Source of the DNA: Pseudomonadota bacterium
GTDB lineage: Bacteria > Myxococcota > Polyangia > GCA-2747355 > JACKDQ01
Direction of reading: 5' to 3'
Assembly: GCA_030591195.1 (NCBI GenBank)
Contig: JAUVBO010000238.1
Span: 1 to 5,724 of the forward strand
Length of the DNA stretch: 5,724 bases
The notes under the pieces were generated by a model. The model worked only from the letters and a program-made list of their open reading frames with translations. It was not told where the DNA came from and searched no databases. The position numbers and the translations under genes are program-made. Of this stretch, positions 1 to 5,429 are shown piece by piece; positions within the stretch are counted from its first letter, which is position 1, and each line of letters opens with the position of its first letter.

Positions 1-51
1 CCTTCTGCCCCGGCGACCGCGACCAGGGCCTCCGCCCCTGCCGGCGGTGCC

Positions 52-83
52 CCGCTGCTGCCGCCGCTTCGCCGCAGCAGCGG
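52..83. repeat. GC-rich inverted repeat (10-bp perfect stem)
   Basis: CCGCTGCTGC at 52-61 pairs perfectly with GCAGCAGCGG at 74-83 around a 12-base loop. No T-run follows on either strand, so it is not a canonical intrinsic terminator. It could end an upstream transcript, act in RNA, or be a by-product of GC-rich sequence. It lies about 30 bases before the possible promoter of the HNH gene. Confidence 0.5.
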
Positions 84-115
84 CGCGGCGCCCGGCAAAG
101 CAGCTGGCGGGGGGG

Positions 116-143
116 TTGACTCCCCGCGCCCATCGTTCATACC
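116..143 (+). promoter_or_regulatory. Possible sigma70-type promoter for the HNH gene
   Basis: TTGACT at 116-121 matches five of six bases of the -35 consensus. After a 16-base spacer comes CATACC at 138-143, which shares only the central ATA with the -10 consensus. The position, about 125 bases before the start codon of the only plus-strand gene, fits. The -10 is weak and the region is GC-rich, so this is a tentative call made by eye. Confidence 0.33.
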
Positions 144-269
144 GCCGGCAAGCAGCGTAGCGGCCTCTGCTGTCGCTGGCCAACCCCAAGCGCAAGACGC
201 GGTTCAACCGCCACGGAGCAGCGGAATCGATGACCTGAGCCCCAGCGCCAGAGAGAGAAGGATCAGACG

Positions 270-782
270 ATGCAGCGGACGCTCGTACTCGACATCGGAT
301 ACCAGCCGATCAACGCGGTGCCCTTCACCAAGGCGCTGCTCTACATCGCGCGGGGCAAGGTCGACGTGCTCGAGGAGTACGACCGCAGCATCCACCCCGA
401 CTGGCAGATGCCGGCCGTGGTGCGGCTGACCCACTGGATCAAGCCGCACCAGCACCGCGTGAAGTTCTCACGGCAGAACGTGATGGCGCGTGACCGGTGG
501 CGCTGCCAGTACTGCGGCGAGCGCAAGCCGACCGTCGAGCTGACCTTCGACCACGTCATCCCGCGGTCGCGGGGCGGCAAGACCGCCTGGGAGAACATCG
601 TCATCGCCTGCCGGGCGTGCAACGCGCGCAAGGCCAACCGCGCCCCGGCCGAGGCGGGGATGATCCTCCGCGCCAAGCCGCAGCGGCCGAGCTGGTTGCC
701 GCTGTTCAACATGCGGCTGCAGCAGGTCCGGGACATCCCGTCCGAGTGGCGTGACTACTGGACGGTCGAGCTGCGGACGTGA
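270..782 (+). CDS. HNH endonuclease family protein
   Basis: A 170-residue protein with an HNH (beta-beta-alpha-metal) nuclease domain at about residues 70-122. Visible are a first CxxC pair (C79, C82), the Asp-His of the catalytic motif (D94-H95, in FDHVIPRSRGG), the central Asn (N109) and a second CxxC pair (C114, C117) followed by N118. In this family the four Cys usually hold a structural zinc, while His and Asn residues bind the catalytic metal and cut DNA. All expected residues are present, so it is probably active. The N-terminal 65 or so residues (LVLDIGYQPINAV..., then KVDVLEEYD) resemble the segment preceding HNH domains in many stand-alone bacterial homologues. The start is the ATG at 270, with AAGGA seven bases upstream. 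No methylase, specificity subunit, phage or homing-element gene lies beside it, so its target is unknown. It is monocistronic and convergent with the PilZ gene. Confidence 0.93.
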   Translation: MQRTLVLDIGYQPINAVPFTKALLYIARGKVDVLEEYDRSIHPDWQMPAVVRLTHWIKPHQHRVKFSRQNVMARDRWRCQYCGERKPTVELTFDHVIPRSRGGKTAWENIVIACRACNARKANRAPAEAGMILRAKPQRPSWLPLFNMRLQQVRDIPSEWRDYWTVELRT

Positions 783-812
783 GGGCCCGGCGCCTCGTCA
801 GACACCGGGCCC
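783..812. terminator. Hairpin just after the HNH stop codon
   Basis: GGGCCCGG at 783-790 pairs perfectly with CCGGGCCC at 805-812 around a 14-base loop, and begins on the base right after the TGA of the HNH gene. No T-run follows, so it may slow polymerase or protect the mRNA end rather than act as a classical terminator. It is the first of two adjacent hairpins in the 103-base gap between convergent genes. Confidence 0.5.
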
Positions 813-817
813 ATCAT

Positions 818-861
818 CCCCCGTGACCCCTGTGCACTCTGACTCACAGGGGCCACGGGGG
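818..861. terminator. Strong 17-bp hairpin between convergent genes
   Basis: CCCCCGTG (818-825) and CCCCTGTG (827-834) pair with CACAGGGG (845-852) and CACGGGGG (854-861). This gives a 17-pair stem with a single A/C mismatch (826/853) and a 10-base loop. It lies midway between the HNH stop (782) and the PilZ stop (886) and is symmetric, so it could serve transcripts from both sides as a bidirectional terminator. There is no T-run on either strand, as often seen in GC-rich genomes. Confidence 0.65.
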
Positions 862-885
862 CCCTCGTCGCTTCGCGGCCGAGCT

Positions 886-1671
886 CTAGGCGAGGGCGTG
901 TTGCCCGTCGACGAGCTGGGCGATGCATCGTCGTGCAGTGCTCGGCAGATCGAGGAACTGCATCCCGACGATGAACTCGCGCCCGGTTGGCCGCACGTTG
1001 GCGATCCGACTCTTCACCTCGACGGGTGAGCCTTCGCCGGGCAACACGAAGGAGAGTGCGAATCGGGTGCCCGCCTCTTCGGGGAGGCCCTGCCGCAGCG
1101 ACAGGCCCCCGAGGCTGAGGTTGGCCGAGCGGTGGAAGGTCGCGCTCGACGGATCTCGCTTGCGAATCCAGATCTCCACCGGCAGCCGCTGATGCTCACG
1201 GCGCTCGGGCAGCTCTACCCCCTGGTCCGGCGCCAGCGCCTCCCGGGCTCGATGCCGGGCGCTGGCCATCGCGAAGGACAGGTCCTCCAGATCGACCGCT
1301 CGTTCCTCGATGGCCACGCCACCGAAGCGCTGAACCGTCGGCACCAGGCCGCGATCCTCCTCGCCGATGATCAGGATGAACGGCGCCATCAGGCCGACGA
1401 ATCGCAGCATCGCTAGCAGGTGCAGGCCGCCGGGCAGGGGCACCGCGAGGTCGGCGAAGACCAGCGGCAGCTCTTCGTCAGGGCGGCGAGAACGACAGCG
1501 GCGCAGGTACCGGTAGACCTCGAGGCCGGTGTATGCCTCGCGTACCGGGTGTCCATAGGCTCGCAGCTCGGCCGACAGCAGCTGGCGGCGGCGGCGATGC
1601 TCCACAGCGACCAGCACGTCGACGTTGCTGGCATAGGCCCACGGTAGAGGAAGTTCGCTCGCAGACATCAT
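886..1671 (-). CDS. Receiver-like domain fused to a PilZ domain
   Basis: A 261-residue cytoplasmic protein of two domains. Residues 18-140 look like a response-regulator receiver: a beta strand (VDVLVAV), a helix, then D74-x3-P78 at the usual phospho-acceptor place followed by GG. The domain is degenerate. The acidic pair after the first strand is reduced to one Glu (E24), Gly (G103) stands where Thr/Ser is expected, and no conserved Lys is seen near the fifth strand. Phosphorylation is therefore doubtful. Residues 155-255 are a PilZ domain with the cyclic-di-GMP motif R158-x3-R162 and N184-x-S186-x2-G189, so nucleotide binding is plausible. PilZ proteins often control motility, polysaccharide or surface behaviour; the partner here is unknown. 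The start is the first of two adjacent ATGs, preceded by the Shine-Dalgarno GGAGAGGAG (minus strand of 1678-1686). A 260-base gap separates it from the nitroreductase, so it probably has its own promoter. Confidence 0.88.
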   Translation of the reverse strand: MMSASELPLPWAYASNVDVLVAVEHRRRRQLLSAELRAYGHPVREAYTGLEVYRYLRRCRSRRPDEELPLVFADLAVPLPGGLHLLAMLRFVGLMAPFILIIGEEDRGLVPTVQRFGGVAIEERAVDLEDLSFAMASARHRAREALAPDQGVELPERREHQRLPVEIWIRKRDPSSATFHRSANLSLGGLSLRQGLPEEAGTRFALSFVLPGEGSPVEVKSRIANVRPTGREFIVGMQFLDLPSTARRCIAQLVDGQHALA

Positions 1672-1689
1672 CAGGCGCTCCTCTCCGGC

Positions 1690-1708
1690 GGACGGACCGG
1701 TCCCGTCC
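1690..1708. repeat. Near-palindrome just upstream of the PilZ gene
   Basis: GGACCGGTCC at 1694-1703 is a perfect 10-base palindrome. It is extended by GGAC (1690-1693) and GTCC (1705-1708), which also pair if one C (1704) bulges out. It ends four bases before the PilZ Shine-Dalgarno. It could be an operator or an mRNA hairpin affecting translation. GC-rich DNA gives such palindromes by chance fairly often, so the role is open. Confidence 0.4.
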
Positions 1709-1876
1709 CACGGCGATCGTGGATCCCTCCGTTATTCGTTTTTCGAGTGCGTGATTTGGAAGCAAGGGTCGCGCCAGATCCGTTCCTTGTGAGATCGCCG
1801 ACCTAGCGTCGACGGGCGCGTCGGCCGCTGGGGACAATTGCTCTGTCGAGGGGCAGATTCCCCATCTCGGGCATTG

Positions 1877-1905
1877 AGCAGCCGCGCTGCTGGGCGACGC
1901 CGCCC
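1877..1905 (-). terminator. Paired short hairpins downstream of the nitroreductase
   Basis: Two small adjacent stems lie 27 to 55 bases past the nitroreductase stop: AGCAGC (1877-1882) with GCTGCT (1886-1891), and GGGCG (1892-1896) with CGCCC (1901-1905) around a four-base loop. A longer-range pairing of GCAGCC (1878-1883) with GGCTGC (1914-1919) is an alternative fold. There is no T-run, so the terminator role is a guess from position. Confidence 0.28.
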
Positions 1906-1931
1906 GGCGCTCGGGCTGCGGGGCATAGCTC

Positions 1932-2468
1932 TTAGGGTGAGGGGCTGACGCGATAGCGGTTGGACCAGAGCTTGCCGCGATCGAGCTGAGACTCGGGAGT
2001 GCCCTCCTTGACCTCGGCCGGGTGACCCACCGCGACGATCGCCTCCACCCGCAGGTGGTCCGGGATCTCGAGCAGCCGCCGGACGTAGCTCTCGGCGCTT
2101 TGGTTCTCCTTGTGGGCGCGATCCCGGATCTGGACCCAACAGCTGCCCAGCCCGAGCGCGTGAGCCTGCAGGTGGGCGAAGATCGCGGAGATCGAGCAGT
2201 CCTCGATCCAGACGTCGCAGCGCGCCTCGTCGCCACAGACGACGATCGCCAGGGCGGCGCCACGGACGAAGGACGAGCCGTGGGGCCGGGCCTCAGCGAG
2301 ACGCTCGAGCAGCGCGCGCTCGTCAACGAAGACGTATTCCCACGGCCTGAGGCTCCGCGAGCTGGGCGCGCGGAGCATCGCCTCTTCGAGCAGGGTTCGG
2401 TCGGCGGCGGATACCGGCTCGTCGGTGTACTTTCGGATGCTCCGGCGGGTCCTCAGCAGCTCGATCAC
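1932..2468 (-). CDS. Nitroreductase family protein (FMN-dependent oxidoreductase)
   Basis: A 178-residue protein of the small nitroreductase family, flavoenzymes that bind FMN and use NAD(P)H to reduce nitro compounds, quinones or other acceptors in the cytoplasm, usually as dimers. The N-terminal RRSIRKYTDEPVS (residues 8-20) is the classic FMN-phosphate-binding stretch, followed by APSSRSLRPWEYVFV (34-48). GLGSCWVQ (106-113) and IVAVGHPAEV (144-153) match the later conserved segments. The length is typical. The substrate cannot be read from sequence. The start is a GTG at 2468 with AGGAG nine bases upstream (minus strand of 2478-2482); starting there gives the canonical N-terminus. It begins 49 bases after the peptidase lipoprotein stop on the same strand, so co-transcription is possible, though no functional link is evident. 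Two Cys in the middle (C78, C84) and C91 are not known family motifs. Confidence 0.95.
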   Translation of the reverse strand: MIELLRTRRSIRKYTDEPVSAADRTLLEEAMLRAPSSRSLRPWEYVFVDERALLERLAEARPHGSSFVRGAALAIVVCGDEARCDVWIEDCSISAIFAHLQAHALGLGSCWVQIRDRAHKENQSAESYVRRLLEIPDHLRVEAIVAVGHPAEVKEGTPESQLDRGKLWSNRYRVSPSP

Positions 2469-2517
2469 TGGGTGCTTCTCCTGCGCGTCGTTGGCGTTCG
2501 TTCGTCGGTCGGTCAGT

Positions 2518-4635
2518 CTACTTTGCCGCAGAGAGCCGCTCGAGCGCCGCCTTGGTGGCGGCGATCAGCGGCGCGGCGGATACCGGCTTGCCGACCGCCC
2601 GCCGCATCCAGACATCTGGCGCCAGCCGGCCGAGGCGGCACATCCGCTCGACCTCCAGCCCGAACCCCCGGCCCTGCTTGCCCTGTCTGAGGTGCTGTTC
2701 GATCTGGAAGGTGATCAGCAGGCCGAGCGGGTAGTCCGGGGTGTAGAGCCCATAGGCGATGATGTGGGAGTAGATCGCCAGCAGCACGCTGTCCTTGACC
2801 CCCAACACCGGCGCGAAGTAGCGGTTCCAGACCTGCTTGGCGAGGCGGACCATCGCCTGCCGCAGCTCGGCGGGCGACGCGTCGGGGTGGCCGACCATCC
2901 AGCGCCAGAGCTCGATGTCGAGCATCGCCACCCCCCCGATCTCGAAGGTGGTCCAGAAGCGGTCGAGGGTCCGCAGCGCCTCGGCCCGCGCCCCGGAGGT
3001 CTGGTGGCCCAGCAGCTCGAGGTCCCGGTCCTGGAAGAGGAAGGCGAAGGCCTCGCTGAAGCCGGTGTTCGGCACGCCCTCGAGCAGGGTGTGGTCGATG
3101 CGCGACATCGAGAAGACCTGCTCGACGTTGTGCCCCAGCTCGTGGACCGCGATGTTGAAGCCCTTGTAGTCGACGCCTTGCTTGCCGACGCGGGTCCGCA
3201 GGTGGGCCTGGTCGTGCCGGCGCTTGGCGCCGTAGGCATGGCCCGCTCCTCGCGACGGATCGACGACGATCTTGGTCCCGAGCCAGGCGGCGGTCTTGCT
3301 GTCGAAGCCGAGCTGGCCGAGCAGGCTAGGGATATCAGCCTGCAGGGCGCTGGCGTCGGGGTAACGCTGGCGCGTGATGGCGTCGAGCGTTGAGGTCTCG
3401 GCCGTCTCCTTGGGCGAGTACCAGATGTCGAACGGCTCGAGCGGCCGACCGAGGCGCTGGCGGAGCACCGCCGCCACCCGGTGCGCGGCCTTGGAGGTGA
3501 GGATCGCCTCGAGCAACCGCCGCACCCGATCCTCGGGAATCTCGCGGTCGCCGAGGAACACCCGCTGGATGTGAGTCGGCTGCGACGGGTAGTAGGGGTC
3601 CGCCGCGCGCAGGGCGTCAAAGACGCGCTTGAGCTGGCGATAGCGCGCGTCTGGCTCGCGTGGGCTCGCTCTCCACGGGCCAGCTCCAGCCCGCACCCGG
3701 TTGGCCGTCGGGTCCCACTGCAGCTCGCGCGCGTCGATCACGGCCGCTGGGATCTCCTGGCGAACGATGCGCTCCATCACCTTGACGATCAGCCGCTGGC
3801 GCTCGAGCGCGTGGCCGCGCCCTCGCTTCCTGCGCGTGTACTGAGCGCGGATCTCGTCGCGCAGGCCCCAGTGCGAGATCAGCTTCAGCCCCGCCGGAAA
3901 GAGACGCTGCCCCGCCGGCGAGATCAGGCGGTCGAGGTGGATGTTGTAGCCGTCGATATAGGCTCGCACGTCGGCCTTGGCGCCCGCGATCCGCTGCAGC
4001 ACCGGCGCGGGCACGCGGTGCTCGAAGCGGCCGGTGAGTCGCGCCTGGGCCCACTGCTCGCGCGACCAGCGCTGGCCGGCCGAGAGGCGCTGCTCGAGGG
4101 TCGTGACCGGGAAGTTGAGCAGCGCGACGAAGCCGATCTTGGTCGAGAACAGGTCCTCGAGTAGGTGGGCCGTCGGGGTGTAGATCGCCAGCAGGCCGTC
4201 GATCGGACGCACCGGCCCCTCGTCGAGGGCCTGGTAGCGCGACAGCTCCCGCCGCACCGAGTGGGCGTGACCGTCGATCATCTCCAGGGCGTACTGCAGG
4301 TGGGCGAAGGTGTCGGCCAGCACCTTCGGGGCGGCGACGAAGTGTTTCTTGGCGAAGGCCAGCAGCTCGGCGGCCGAGCCGTCGGCAGGCCGCCAGATGC
4401 GGGTCACCTGCTTGACCCCGGTCCGGATCCGCGCCGTCGCCGCCTCGCCGTGGATCGCCACCAGCTGGCTGACGATCGCCTCGACGTCGATCCGGCTGCT
4501 CGCCGCACCAACCTTCGCCACGGCCGCCTTCGGCCCGGCAGCCTGTCGTGCGCTCGACAGCTGGCCGCGGTCGCAGCAGCCTCCGAGGATCACGACCGGA
4601 CCGAGCAGCACCAGGCCGTGGGTCACCCTGTTCAT
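2518..4635 (-). CDS. Putative zinc metallopeptidase lipoprotein (M3-like, HELGH motif)
   Basis: A protein of about 705 residues with a lipoprotein signal: a short N-terminal hydrophobic segment ends in the lipobox LGGC, with Cys20 as the lipidated residue. No Asp follows it, so outer-membrane anchoring is likely if E. coli-type sorting applies. A long, mostly helical region comes next. The zinc-protease motif AVHELGHNVE (HELGH at residues 498-502, bases 3130-3144) is followed by GFSEAFAF, whose Glu528 sits 26 residues after the second His, at the spacing of the third zinc ligand in M3-type gluzincins. The downstream SHIIAYGLYTPDYPLG (about 623-638) supplies His and Tyr residues where M3 peptidases place substrate-binding ones. 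The family is therefore M3-like but divergent. A GTG at 4644 is also in frame, but the ATG at 4635 is preferred because GAGGTG lies six bases before it and overlaps that GTG. The protein ends LERLSAAK. The substrate is unknown; peptide degradation or processing at the cell surface is inferred. Confidence 0.85.
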   Translation of the reverse strand: MNRVTHGLVLLGPVVILGGCCDRGQLSSARQAAGPKAAVAKVGAASSRIDVEAIVSQLVAIHGEAATARIRTGVKQVTRIWRPADGSAAELLAFAKKHFVAAPKVLADTFAHLQYALEMIDGHAHSVRRELSRYQALDEGPVRPIDGLLAIYTPTAHLLEDLFSTKIGFVALLNFPVTTLEQRLSAGQRWSREQWAQARLTGRFEHRVPAPVLQRIAGAKADVRAYIDGYNIHLDRLISPAGQRLFPAGLKLISHWGLRDEIRAQYTRRKRGRGHALERQRLIVKVMERIVRQEIPAAVIDARELQWDPTANRVRAGAGPWRASPREPDARYRQLKRVFDALRAADPYYPSQPTHIQRVFLGDREIPEDRVRRLLEAILTSKAAHRVAAVLRQRLGRPLEPFDIWYSPKETAETSTLDAITRQRYPDASALQADIPSLLGQLGFDSKTAAWLGTKIVVDPSRGAGHAYGAKRRHDQAHLRTRVGKQGVDYKGFNIAVHELGHNVEQVFSMSRIDHTLLEGVPNTGFSEAFAFLFQDRDLELLGHQTSGARAEALRTLDRFWTTFEIGGVAMLDIELWRWMVGHPDASPAELRQAMVRLAKQVWNRYFAPVLGVKDSVLLAIYSHIIAYGLYTPDYPLGLLITFQIEQHLRQGKQGRGFGLEVERMCRLGRLAPDVWMRRAVGKPVSAAPLIAATKAALERLSAAK

Positions 4636-4729
4636 TGCCAGCACCTCTTCCGAGTGGTCCTGGCGTTGTTACCACGGCTCGCGCGGTCGCGTCTCCGCGG
4701 TGTTGGGGGTCAGGGCGCAGCCGACGGCG

Positions 4730-5308
4730 CTAGAGGGTCAGCGTGTAGCGACGGTGGCGGTGGCGGCGGCGGCTGGACGGCGGACGGGCCTGGGCGGGCG
4801 CTTGGCTCACCGCGATCTGGTAGGGCGAGCCCCAGATCATCAGCCAGCTGGGCCTCTGCGCGCCCGCGCGGCCGACGAAGTGCAGCGTCCCGTGTCGCTC
4901 GATCAGCAGCCCTTGGGCCAACACGCCGAGCACCGCCGCGCCGGCGATCGACGCGTCGCGACCGAGGGCGTAGCTGCCGGGGCGGCAGCCCACGCTGCTG
5001 GCCAGGCGAGACGACAGCACCACCTCGGCCTGCTGGTGCGCCGCCGCGGCAACGACCTTGACGCCGACGAAGGTGATCGGCGACGGCCGCTGCCAGCGGT
5101 CGCTGGCGTGGGCCAGGGTGACCGACCGCCCCTCGTGCTGGAGCCAGTAGAGCACCCGCGTGCGGTGGACGCGGTTGGCCCGGTGGTCGACAGCGCGGCC
5201 GAACAGCCCCGGACAGGTACTGGCCGGCATCGGGCTGGCGGCGGTGGCCACATCCACCAGCAGGCAGACGGCGGCGGCGACGAGCAAGGCGATCCTGAAT
5301 CTACGCAT
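4730..5308 (-). CDS. Secreted hypothetical protein with His/Arg-rich tail
   Basis: I do not recognise the family. From the ATG at 5308 the protein has 192 residues and opens with a good signal peptide: MRRFR, then a hydrophobic stretch (residues 6-20) and an ATA-AS cleavage site after about residue 23. The mature part has two Cys (C32, C108) that could form a disulfide, alternating hydrophobic strands (ITFVGVKVV at 78-86, AEVVLSS at 94-100), and a hydrophobic Ala/Gly/Leu segment (121-135). It ends in a Pro-rich linker and a basic tail, RRRHRHRRYTLTL. The frame is open back to an ATG at 5515, but that version would overlap the Cys-rich gene and bury the signal peptide, so 5308 is preferred. 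The Shine-Dalgarno at 5308 is weak (GGA only). It is 94 bases upstream of the peptidase gene and 121 bases downstream of the Cys-rich gene, all in one direction. Confidence 0.7.
   Translation of the reverse strand: MRRFRIALLVAAAVCLLVDVATAASPMPASTCPGLFGRAVDHRANRVHRTRVLYWLQHEGRSVTLAHASDRWQRPSPITFVGVKVVAAAAHQQAEVVLSSRLASSVGCRPGSYALGRDASIAGAAVLGVLAQGLLIERHGTLHFVGRAGAQRPSWLMIWGSPYQIAVSQAPAQARPPSSRRRHRHRRYTLTL
4753..4773. repeat. Low-complexity GGTGGC/GGC run inside a gene
   Basis: GGTGGC units followed by repeated GGC triplets make a short purine-skewed run. On the minus strand this encodes the alternating His/Arg tail of the secreted hypothetical protein. It may be prone to slippage, and a frame change here would alter only the last residues. 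Confidence 0.5.
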
Positions 5309-5326
5309 GACGATCCGTCGTACGCC

Positions 5327-5347
5327 GGGCAGCGGCTGATGCTGCCC
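5327..5347. repeat. 7-bp perfect hairpin in the leader of the secreted-protein gene
   Basis: GGGCAGC at 5327-5333 pairs perfectly with GCTGCCC at 5341-5347 around a seven-base loop, 18 bases before the ATG at 5308 on the minus strand. It could be the remnant of a terminator for the upstream Cys-rich gene or a leader structure for the secreted protein. No T-run follows on the minus strand. Confidence 0.4.
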
Positions 5348-5429
5348 TCGGGGATCACTCGGCTGAAGCTGTGACAGCGCGCGGACGGCGGAGAGCTCGG
5401 CGCGGATCGAGATCGGCGGGACGCAGAGG

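Larger units (their letters stand above)
1..269. other. Upstream non-coding stretch ahead of the HNH gene
   Basis: No convincing gene lies here. One plus-strand frame stays open from base 1, but it encodes a low-complexity Pro/Ala/Ser/Arg stretch, its third-position G/C preference weakens to the right, and it simply runs on into the HNH gene out of frame, so it is probably chance. The other two plus frames stop within about 170 bases. The stretch holds a GC-rich hairpin (52-83), a possible sigma70-like promoter (116-143) and the ribosome binding site AAGGA at 258-262. The tail of an upstream gene entering from the left edge cannot be excluded. Confidence 0.55.
1672..1931. other. 260-base gap between nitroreductase and PilZ genes
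   Basis: No gene is supported; the open frames crossing it are shadows of the neighbours. Nearest the PilZ gene it holds the ribosome binding site (1678-1686) and a near-palindrome (1690-1708). A locally AT-richer patch at 1731-1760 is the likeliest place for a minus-strand promoter, but no convincing -35/-10 pair is visible. Near the nitroreductase stop it has short hairpins (1877-1905). Confidence 0.5.

Noticed and set aside
1..243. Open plus-strand frame from the left edge, Pro/Ala/Ser-rich
   Set aside because: It could be the tail of a Pro-rich protein, but it has no motif, weak third-position bias toward its right part and no stop before the HNH gene, so it is not called.
1731..1760. 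AT-richer patch as a minus-strand promoter for the PilZ gene
   Set aside because: Position and composition are suggestive, but no -35/-10 pair with normal spacing could be found by eye.
1478..2326. Minus-strand open frame of 282 codons overlapping the nitroreductase and PilZ genes
   Set aside because: It is out of frame with both recognised genes and its product is a Ser/Arg/Pro-rich string without a domain. It does not reveal a gene in the 1672-1931 gap.
2469..2517. Short tandem GTTC and GGTC units between the peptidase and nitroreductase genes
   Set aside because: There are only two copies of each four-base unit, which is too little to call a repeat or regulatory array.
2425..3393. Long plus-strand open frame (322 codons) opposite the peptidase gene
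   Set aside because: It lies antisense to a gene with recognisable motifs. Its translation is rich in Arg, Pro, Asp, Glu and Val with no domain, as expected for a shadow frame in GC-rich DNA.
3617..4675. Minus-strand open frame of 352 codons within the peptidase gene
   Set aside because: It is an alternative frame of the peptidase coding sequence with an Arg/Gly/Ala/Pro-rich product. The overlapping frame has the lipobox and zinc motif.
4165..5061. Plus-strand open frame of 298 codons spanning two minus-strand genes
   Set aside because: It crosses the gap between the peptidase and secreted-protein genes, becomes a low-complexity Arg/Ser/Gly/Ala run, and has no ribosome binding site or domain.
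4310..5374. Plus-strand open frame of 354 codons
   Set aside because: It is antisense to the peptidase N-terminus and the secreted protein. The composition is of shadow type, while the opposite strand has a signal peptide, a lipobox and good Shine-Dalgarno support for the peptidase.
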